DNA from: Gammaproteobacteria bacterium
GTDB taxonomy: Bacteria; Pseudomonadota; Gammaproteobacteria; UBA9214
Assembly (NCBI GenBank): GCA_030599705.1
Contig: JAUVNM010000023.1
Location: forward strand, 1-11,584
Length of the DNA stretch: 11,584 nucleotides
Direction: 5' to 3'
Part shown: piece by piece, positions 6,782-11,584 of the stretch
How positions within the stretch are numbered: the first letter of the stretch is position 1
Layout: every line of letters starts with the position of its first letter
The notes under the pieces: generated by a model
Database searches by the model: none
Seen by the model: only the letters and a program-made list of their open reading frames with translations
What the model was told of the DNA's origin: nothing
Program-made: the position numbers and the translations under genes

Positions 6782-8729
6782 CCCCGTCCTCTGTCCCGGC
6801 CACCGGTACAGGGCGCTGGAGCAGCTCCGGCCACCTGATTAAAGTATATGCCATGGAGTCCGGCGCAGCGACGAGCTGCGCCCCGGCCCAGGCTGCCGTT
6901 TGCCGGGCCCGGTCCCGGTAATCGTCATTACCCGTTGCCCTGGCCAGCTCCAGCAGGACATGCACGGAAACCCCGTTGGCCGCTACGGTGGCCCCGTCCA
7001 CGGCCTCCTTCTCGCGTATCCACAGACCGCTGTCCCGTGGCGTACGGTAGAACCCGCCGGCCTTGTCATCCCGGAACAGCTGCAACTGGGTATCGACCAG
7101 GCGCTGCGCCGGTAGCAACCAGCGCTTGTCACCGGTCACCCGGTGGAGCATCAGCAGGCCCTCGGCAAGCGCGGCATAGTCATCGGAAAACCCCGGCACA
7201 CCGCGCACGCCCGCACGCCAGTCGCGATACAGGCGACCCGTCTTGTCGTCGTACAACGACGTCAGTATAAAATCCGCGGCACGGGCGGCGGCCTCCAGAT
7301 AGCGCGGCTGGTTCAGCTGATGTCCTGCCTGGGCCAGCGTGGTGATGAGATACCCGTTCCAGGCGGTCACCACCTTGTCGTCTACGGGCACCGCGGGACG
7401 CTGTTGCCGGGCGGCCAGCAGGCGTGCATCGACGGCCGCCATGCGCAGCCGTGCGGTAAGCAGGTCCGTATCGAACAGCTGCGCCAGCGCATTCAGATCG
7501 CGGGCGACGTAGAGAACATTTCTGCCAGCGAGTTCACCCAGCGGATCACTGATGGCATTACCGTGCTCCTTGATCCCGTAACGCGCACTGGCCCAGTCAC
7601 GTAACAGCCGTTCATCGAGTGCCGCCTCCAGCTGCGCCTGTGTCCAGGTGTAATACGCCCCCTCCTGCATGTGTTCGCCGCTGCCACTCCCGGCCGGACT
7701 GTCGGCACTCAGCGCGGAATAAAACCCGCCCTGCGGGGATTGCATCTGCGCCAGGGTGAAATCGAGCATATGGCGGGCGGTGTCCGCATAACGATCTGTG
7801 CCAGTCAGACGCGCCGCAACGAGGTAGGCGCGTGCGATCAGTGCCTGGTCATACAGCATTTTCTCGAAATGCGGTACACGCCACTCGAAGTCGGTTGAAT
7901 AACGGTGGAAGCCGCCGCCCAACTGGTCATTGATGCCGCCAGCAGCCATCCGGTCGAGGGTGAACAACGCCATGTCAACACCGGCCTTGTCATCGTCCTG
8001 CAACAGGAACAGCAGGCGTGCCGGTTGCGGGAACTTCGGCGCCGGGCTGAAGCCGCCCTGCAGTTCATCGTACTGGCCGGCGATCATCCGGCGTGCGGTT
8101 TCCAGCGTGTCGCTGGTCAGCTGCTTTAATGGCTCAGCAGAACTGCCAAGCCGGCGCAGCATTACCACCGCGCGCTCAGCGGTCGCTCGCACCCCGTCCG
8201 TGTCCGTGTTCCAGAGTTCGCTGATCTGCTGCAGCATCTGCTTCAGGCCGCGGCGGCCACCGGCGTCCTCCGGCGGGAAATAAGTGCCGCCCACGAACGG
8301 GTAACCGTCCGGCGTGGCCCACACCGACATGGGCCAGCCACCCTGCCCGCGAGTGGCCACCACGTACTTCATATAGGCGGCATCCAGGTCGGGACGCTGT
8401 TCCCGGTCGATCTTGATGGAAACAAAATTCCTGTTCAGCAAGGCCGCGATTTCGGGATTTATGAATGACTCGCGCGCCATTACGTGGCACCAGTGGCAGG
8501 TGAAGTAGCCAATGGATATAAACAGCGGTTTGTTTTCGCGGCGCGCCTTCTCGAAGGCGGCCGTGCCCCACGGGAACCATTCAACCGGATTGCCGGCATG
8601 CATCTGCAGATAGGGACTGGATTCCTCTGCCAGGCGCCAGCCGCCGGTTTCATCGGCCGTCGCGAACGCCAGGGTGACTGCGGTGAGCAGCACCAGGGAC
8701 GCGGTGAAACAGTGCCAGCGGGAATTCAT
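6771..8729 (-). CDS. Exported DUF255 / YyaL (SSP411-like) thioredoxin-fold protein
   Basis: The 652 residues match the whole length of the YyaL/spermatogenesis-associated protein 20 family: an N-terminal thioredoxin-like domain joined to an alpha/alpha-barrel like that of sugar epimerases. Visible landmarks are NPVEWFPWG (47-55), the CxxC motif CHWCHVM with Cys78 and Cys81, IKIDREQRPDLD (105-116), GGWPM with the expected cis-proline Pro133, and GGTYFPP (147-153). The barrel follows with QGGFSPAPKFPQP (224-236), HFEKMLYDQALIARAYL (287-303), EGAYYTWT (356-363), DDKVVTAWNGYL (450-461) and DDYAALAEGL (516-525). Residues 1-25 (hydrophobic SLVLLTAVTLAFA, then TADE) look like a cleavable Sec signal, so this copy is probably periplasmic. 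The family's biochemical role is not established; a redox or disulfide function is inferred from CxxC only. It starts 11 bp after tatD with no clear ribosome site, suggesting coupled translation. Confidence 0.92.
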   Translation of the reverse strand: MNSRWHCFTASLVLLTAVTLAFATADETGGWRLAEESSPYLQMHAGNPVEWFPWGTAAFEKARRENKPLFISIGYFTCHWCHVMARESFINPEIAALLNRNFVSIKIDREQRPDLDAAYMKYVVATRGQGGWPMSVWATPDGYPFVGGTYFPPEDAGGRRGLKQMLQQISELWNTDTDGVRATAERAVVMLRRLGSSAEPLKQLTSDTLETARRMIAGQYDELQGGFSPAPKFPQPARLLFLLQDDDKAGVDMALFTLDRMAAGGINDQLGGGFHRYSTDFEWRVPHFEKMLYDQALIARAYLVAARLTGTDRYADTARHMLDFTLAQMQSPQGGFYSALSADSPAGSGSGEHMQEGAYYTWTQAQLEAALDERLLRDWASARYGIKEHGNAISDPLGELAGRNVLYVARDLNALAQLFDTDLLTARLRMAAVDARLLAARQQRPAVPVDDKVVTAWNGYLITTLAQAGHQLNQPRYLEAAARAADFILTSLYDDKTGRLYRDWRAGVRGVPGFSDDYAALAEGLLMLHRVTGDKRWLLPAQRLVDTQLQLFRDDKAGGFYRTPRDSGLWIREKEAVDGATVAANGVSVHVLLELARATGNDDYRDRARQTAAWAGAQLVAAPDSMAYTLIRWPELLQRPVPVAGTEDGDEK

Positions 8730-8740
8730 GCGCTAGTGTT

Positions 8741-9526
8741 TCATACCGATGTACTCACGCTCCCGGATATCCCGAACACCTCGCGGGCATTCGCGGTTGT
8801 CCGGGCAGCGACCGTTGCCGGCGGTTCATCACGCACCGCGGCCAGGGCAGCCAGACAGTCCGGCAGGTACTCCGGGCTGTTGCGTTCACCGCGGTGTTGT
8901 GCAACCACCATGTCCGGCGCATCGGTCTCCAGCACGATGGCCTCCGGTGGCAGCGCCTGCGCCAGGCTGCGTAATTTGACGGAACGCTCGTAGGTCAGCA
9001 TCCCGCCAAACCCGAGCTTGAAGCCGAGCTCGACATAGTGCTGTGCCTGTTGCAGGCTGCCATTGAAGGCATGTGCCGTCCCGCCGGGTACGGGTATCCG
9101 CTTCAGCGTCGACAGCACCTGATCATGCGCCTTGCGCACATGCAGGATGACCGGCAGCCCGGCATCACGCGCCATGACCAGTTGGGCCTCGAACAGCGAC
9201 TGCTGGCGCGCACGATCGGCGTCCTTTATATAGTAATCCAGCCCGATCTCGCCCACCGCCACCGGGCGCTGCCCGACCAGGCGTGCTTCCAGCAGGGACA
9301 GGTCGGCGTCGCTGTGCACCGCGGTAAATACCGGGTGCAGGCCGAATGCCGGGAACAGGTCCGGCCCGGAATCGCACAACGCCTGCAGCCCGTCCCAGCC
9401 ACTCGCCTCGATGCCAGGTACCACGATCGCCGCCACGCCGCCGGCACGGGCGCGTTCCAGCACGGCCGCGCGGTCCGGGTTGAAGGCCGCCACATCCAGG
9501 TGGCAATGGGTATCGATGATTTCCAT
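8741..9526 (-). CDS. tatD: TatD family metal-dependent hydrolase
   Basis: TatD proteins are cytoplasmic TIM-barrel amidohydrolase-fold enzymes with metal-dependent 3'-5' exonuclease or DNase activity, linked to DNA repair and RNA quality control. The exact substrate of this paralogue (TatD, YcfH or YjjV type) cannot be read off. The 261-residue product has the metal ligands in order: DTHCHLD with His7 and His9, VGEIGLDYY with Glu93, ILHVRKAHD with His129, TAHAFNGS with His152, and LETDAPDM with Asp202. GFGGMLTYER (172-181) is also typical. The start at 9526 is chosen because family members begin almost directly with the D-T-H-x-H motif. The frame could extend upstream to 9580, but that adds 18 unconserved residues that would overlap the divergent promoter region. 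There is no Shine-Dalgarno sequence. It is the first gene of the tatD-DUF255-HEAT operon. Confidence 0.93.
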   Translation of the reverse strand: MEIIDTHCHLDVAAFNPDRAAVLERARAGGVAAIVVPGIEASGWDGLQALCDSGPDLFPAFGLHPVFTAVHSDADLSLLEARLVGQRPVAVGEIGLDYYIKDADRARQQSLFEAQLVMARDAGLPVILHVRKAHDQVLSTLKRIPVPGGTAHAFNGSLQQAQHYVELGFKLGFGGMLTYERSVKLRSLAQALPPEAIVLETDAPDMVVAQHRGERNSPEYLPDCLAALAAVRDEPPATVAARTTANAREVFGISGSVSTSV

Positions 9527-9538
9527 AACTGAATTGTA
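9527..9538 (-). promoter_or_regulatory. Putative -10 of the tatD operon, leaderless geometry
   Basis: On the minus strand TACAAT (9538-9533, 5 of 6 to consensus) is followed by six bases and then the tatD ATG at 9526. Transcription would begin at or next to the A of the start codon, which fits the lack of a ribosome site. The -35 region at 17-bp spacing (TGGGTT) is poor. The 74-bp gap between tatD and tcdA shows no clear plus-strand promoter beyond a weak TATCTT at 9591-9596. Confidence 0.35.
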
Positions 9539-9600
9539 TGCGTCCTGACACGGCAAACCCAGCCGGGAACTACCCAGCAAGAATATCTGCTATCTTTCCC

Positions 9601-10428
9601 ATGCCATCACACGACAACACCCGCATGAACCCGCCCGAGCCACAGGCCAGTAAAACCAGTACCGATCCGGAACGCCGGTTTGGCGGGATTGCGCGCCTGT
9701 ACGGCGCAATGGCACTGGAGAAGTTCCGGTGCGCGCACGTCTGTGTTATCGGCATCGGCGGTGTCGGTTCCTGGGCCGTCGAGGCACTGGCGCGCAGTGC
9801 CATCGGACAGATCACCCTCATCGATCTCGACCAAGTGGCTGAATCCAACATCAACCGCCAGCTGCACGCACTCGATGACACGCTCGGCAGGGCCAAGGTG
9901 GAGGTAATGGCTGAACGGGTCCGCCAGATCAATCCCGAGTGCCGGGTCAACAGCATCGAGGACCACCTCGGCCTCGACAACCTCGGTGAATTACTCGATG
10001 GAAAATATGACTACGTCATCGATTGCGTCGATGATTTCCGCATCAAGGCCGCACTGATTGCCTGGTGCAAGCGCAACAGGGTCCGGGTCGTCGCGGTCGG
10101 CGGCGCCGGCGGCCAGGCCAACCCGGCACAGATCATGACCGCCGACCTCAGCAACACGGAGCACGATGCCCTGTTCTCCAGGACCCGCAAGCTGCTGCGA
10201 CAGAATTACGGGTTTCCGAAGAACCTCAAGCGGCGTTTTGACATCCCCTGCATCTATTCCCGCGAACAGCCGGTATTCCCGGCAGAAGACGGCAGTATCT
10301 GTTACGACAAGCCGCAGTCGACCGGGGTCGGTGGACTCAATTGCGCCGGCGGCCTGGGCTCCGTGATGACAGTCACCGCCAGCTTCGGGTTGCACGCCGT
10401 TGCGCATGTGCTCGGGAAGTTGCAGTAA
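9601..10428 (+). CDS. tcdA: tRNA threonylcarbamoyladenosine dehydratase
   Basis: TcdA (CsdL, YgdL) uses ATP to cyclise t6A37 of ANN-decoding tRNAs into ct6A; in E. coli it works with the CsdA-CsdE sulfur-transfer pair. It is an E1/MoeB-ThiF-like Rossmann protein of the cytoplasm. Numbering from 9601, landmarks are RFGGIARLYG (26-35), the nucleotide loop GIGGVGSWAVEALARS (51-66), LIDLDQVAESNINRQLHAL (73-91), KVEVMAERVRQINPEC (99-114), DYVIDCVDDFRIKAALI (137-153), VGGAGGQANPAQI (167-179) and the family C-terminal LNCAGGLGSVMTVTASFG (246-263). Length is about 275 residues, near E. coli's 268. The start is uncertain. ATGs at 9538, 9601 and 9625 are all in frame and none has a Shine-Dalgarno sequence; 9601 or 9625 fits the family length, while 9538 would overlap the putative tatD promoter. 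No csdA or csdE is nearby. Confidence 0.95.
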   Translation: MPSHDNTRMNPPEPQASKTSTDPERRFGGIARLYGAMALEKFRCAHVCVIGIGGVGSWAVEALARSAIGQITLIDLDQVAESNINRQLHALDDTLGRAKVEVMAERVRQINPECRVNSIEDHLGLDNLGELLDGKYDYVIDCVDDFRIKAALIAWCKRNRVRVVAVGGAGGQANPAQIMTADLSNTEHDALFSRTRKLLRQNYGFPKNLKRRFDIPCIYSREQPVFPAEDGSICYDKPQSTGVGGLNCAGGLGSVMTVTASFGLHAVAHVLGKLQ

Positions 10429-10431
10429 CAG

Positions 10432-10481
10432 GTGTCAGCGCACATTAAACGCTAATATAAGCAGTAAATGTGCTCTGACAC
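10432..10481. terminator. Bidirectional stem-loop between convergent tcdA and DUF924 genes
   Basis: Arms 10432-10446 (GTGTCAGCGCACATT) and 10467-10481 (AATGTGCTCTGACAC) pair over 15 bp with a single mismatch. The loop can extend the stem through GCT (10451-10453) and AGC (10460-10462). It fills almost the whole 57-bp gap between the stop codons of two facing genes, starting 4 nt after tcdA and ending 4 nt from the other stop. It has no strong T-tract on either side, so it may stabilise 3' ends rather than end transcription by itself. Confidence 0.6.
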
Positions 10482-10485
10482 TATC

Positions 10486-11055
10486 TTACGGATTGAATGC
10501 ATCCGGTGAATCAAGCCACTCTGTTTCCCCGGGAGTACTCGCGCGCCCGAGAATGGCATTGCGGTGCGGGAAGCGCCCGAAGCGTTGCACGATTTCGCGG
10601 TGGTGCCGGGCCCACTTGAGATTTTGTTCGTACCCGGGCTGGCTGAACAGCTCGACCGAGCGGTCCTGGTCGGCGAGCAACTCGCTGTGCATGTAGGGAA
10701 GGTAGAAAAATGCCCGGCGATCTTCCGCCACGTCGCGGCCGAACCCCCGGGCAATCGCGCGTTCCGCCACCGTACGCGATAGTGCCTCGGTACTGAAACC
10801 CGCCGGCTGGTCGCGGAACATGTTGAGCGGCATCTGGTCGAGCAGGATCACCAGGGCCAGTGCGCCGTCGGCGGTCTGTTCCCAGTCCACCAGTGCCCCG
10901 TCACGCGCCAGTTCCCAGGCTGCCTCGAACCGGGACCTGACCCGTGCATCGTAATCCGGGGTGGAGCGGAACCAGTGCTCGCGCGATTCCTCCGAGAACC
11001 AGAAATCCACGACCTCACCCGCCGAGACCGGACGCTCAGCCACAGCAGCATGCAT
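10486..11055 (-). CDS. DUF924 family protein
   Basis: The 189-residue protein is a full-length DUF924 (YmdB-like TPR/alpha-helical) family member with unknown biochemical role. The family signatures are clear: VVDFWFSE (15-22), LLDQMPLNMFRD (71-82), FFYLPYMHSELLADQ (116-130), and near the C-terminus RFGRFPHRNAILGRASTPGE (158-177). It is predicted cytoplasmic, with no signal peptide or membrane segment. The ATG at 11055 is forced, because the preceding in-frame codon is TGA. It lacks its own Shine-Dalgarno. A five-codon frame just before it may deliver ribosomes. The DsrC-like gene ends 30 bp upstream on the same strand, so the two are probably co-transcribed. Whether this reflects a shared function is unknown; no sulfur-binding motif is seen in this protein. 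Confidence 0.9.
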   Translation of the reverse strand: MHAAVAERPVSAGEVVDFWFSEESREHWFRSTPDYDARVRSRFEAAWELARDGALVDWEQTADGALALVILLDQMPLNMFRDQPAGFSTEALSRTVAERAIARGFGRDVAEDRRAFFYLPYMHSELLADQDRSVELFSQPGYEQNLKWARHHREIVQRFGRFPHRNAILGRASTPGETEWLDSPDAFNP

Positions 11056-11073
11056 TCACAAACGCGTTTTCAT
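11056..11073 (-). CDS. Five-codon leader ORF (MKTRL) joined to the DUF924 start
   Basis: ATG AAA ACG CGT TTG TGA runs from 11073 to 11056 and its stop codon is directly followed, in the same frame, by the DUF924 ATG. It is preceded by AGGAA (11081-11077), a ribosome-binding-like sequence that the DUF924 start itself lacks. Ribosomes that end on this mini-ORF could restart on the adjacent ATG. It may equally be chance; no peptide function is proposed. Confidence 0.3.
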   Translation of the reverse strand: MKTRL

Positions 11074-11085
11074 CAATTCCTGCGA

Positions 11086-11445
11086 CTACTGCACGCTGCC
11101 AAAACTGGAGTCCGCGCTGCCGGCAGGTGCCTCGAGCCCGGCAAGACGGCAACCCTGGGAAATCGGCCCGCCCGGAAACAGTGTGTAGAGATACTTGATG
11201 CCGCCCTTGTCGTGAAACTTTTCATCCAGGGCATCGTGCAGTTCACGGGCATTGATATCCTGCTGGTCATGGCGTGAATAATATTCCTGCAGGGCGCGTA
11301 CCGCTTCCCAGTGATCAGCGCCGGCATTGAGTCCATCCCCGGCTGCGGCGGCTGCCGCATCCGGCTGCGACCACCCGCCCGGCGCATTCGGAAAACCCGG
11401 ATCTGCTTCACCGGGGTGCATAATGTCGTTCATTGTCTCGGCCAT
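11086..11445 (-). CDS. DsrC/TusE-family sulfur-relay-like protein lacking the terminal cysteine
   Basis: The 119-residue protein matches the DsrC/TusE family, whose members carry persulfide or trisulfide sulfur on C-terminal cysteines for dissimilatory sulfur metabolism (DsrC) or tRNA 2-thiolation (TusE). Visible family features are GGWSQPDAAAAAAGDGL (23-39), HWEAVRALQEYY (45-56), KYLYTLFPGGP (84-94) and the C-terminal arm ISQGCRLAGLEAPAGS (95-110). Cys99 sits at the upstream cysteine (CysB of DsrC). The residue eleven positions on, where DsrC and TusE have the essential CysA near the end, is Ser110, followed by a nine-residue Ser-rich tail. Cys99 is the only cysteine. The start at 11445 has an excellent Shine-Dalgarno (AGGAG, 11457-11453, 7-nt spacer); a frame extension to 11484 lacks one. 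It is followed by DUF924 after 30 bp. It could be a regulatory or non-catalytic DsrC paralogue. Family membership is strong; function is open. Confidence 0.85.
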   Translation of the reverse strand: MAETMNDIMHPGEADPGFPNAPGGWSQPDAAAAAAGDGLNAGADHWEAVRALQEYYSRHDQQDINARELHDALDEKFHDKGGIKYLYTLFPGGPISQGCRLAGLEAPAGSADSSFGSVQ

Positions 11446-11499
11446 TTCGCTGCTCCTCTTTATTAGTGACTGGCGGGTTATCAATCAGCTCCTGTATAG

Positions 11500-11528
11500 A
11501 CTTTAGCCGCGTATAGCGCCTGTTTCAA
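11500..11528 (-). promoter_or_regulatory. Putative sigma70 promoter of the dsrC-like operon
   Basis: On the minus strand TTGAAA (11528-11523, 5 of 6) and TAAAGT (11505-11500, 4 of 6) are separated by exactly 17 bp, predicting a start near 11493 and a leader of about 48 nt before the ATG at 11445. Further upstream, up to the window end, there is an 8-bp palindrome CACTAGTG (11549-11556) but no gene that I can recognise. Confidence 0.5.
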
Positions 11529-11584
11529 GCCGGCGTCTCCGGTTATCTCACTAGTGCTCTATCAAGGTGATAATTACGGATTCA

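Noticed and set aside
9527..9580. Longer tatD product starting at 9580
   Set aside because: The added 18 residues precede the conserved N-terminal metal-binding motif that normally sits at the very start of TatD proteins.
9538..9600. Earlier tcdA start at 9538
   Set aside because: It would add 21 residues not expected in the family, has no ribosome site, and would overlap the likely tatD -10. It is kept only as an alternative.
11446..11484. Longer DsrC-like product starting at 11484
   Set aside because: The downstream ATG at 11445 has a strong Shine-Dalgarno at correct spacing, which would lie inside the coding region of the longer form.
11541..11577. Operator built from TTATC and GATAA half-sites flanking CACTAGTG
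   Set aside because: The half-sites are short and imperfectly placed; the palindrome alone is only 8 bp and could be chance.

Overview
This GC-rich window looks like chromosome from a gammaproteobacterium. Every recognisable protein is of bacterial housekeeping type. A 27-nt REP-like element with the GTAGGAGC head typical of gammaproteobacterial REPs is present, as is a protein of the DsrC/TusE sulfur-relay family. A sulfur-metabolising Chromatiales-like host would fit, but this is inference, and no single gene fixes the genus. There are no tRNA or rRNA genes, CRISPR arrays, insertion sequences or phage genes. Codon use and coding density look uniform, so this reads as core chromosome rather than an island.

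Layout. Plus strand, left part: the C-terminal two thirds of glycogen synthase (glgA, 1-992); a 138-bp spacer with a perfect 21-bp palindrome, a sigma70-like promoter and an intrinsic-terminator-like hairpin touching the next start codon; phosphoenolpyruvate carboxylase (ppc, 1131-3959); and a membrane-anchored single receiver-domain protein with an unrecognised, probably periplasmic C-terminal domain (4046-5389). A 225-bp convergent spacer then carries an inverted pair of REP-like elements (a REPIN). Minus strand, middle part: a tightly packed operon, read right to left, of tatD (9526-8741), a secreted DUF255/YyaL-type thioredoxin-fold protein (8729-6771) and a membrane-anchored HEAT-repeat protein (6781-5615). 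The last two genes overlap by 11 bp. Divergent from tatD is tcdA (about 9601-10428), a tRNA ct6A dehydratase. Convergent with tcdA, across a 57-bp spacer holding a 15-bp stem-loop, is a minus-strand pair: a DsrC/TusE-like gene (11445-11086) followed by a DUF924 gene (11055-10486). A recognisable promoter lies at 11500-11528.

Function. glgA and ppc are central carbon genes (glycogen storage, anaplerotic CO2 fixation). tcdA acts in tRNA modification, and tatD is a metal-dependent nuclease/hydrolase family. The least understood parts are the membrane response regulator with a two-cysteine outer domain, the exported DUF255-HEAT pair, and the DsrC-like protein. The last keeps the upstream redox cysteine but has serine exactly where the catalytic C-terminal cysteine of DsrC/TusE should be. 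No wholly new multi-gene system is evident. These three loci are the best candidates for undescribed biology.
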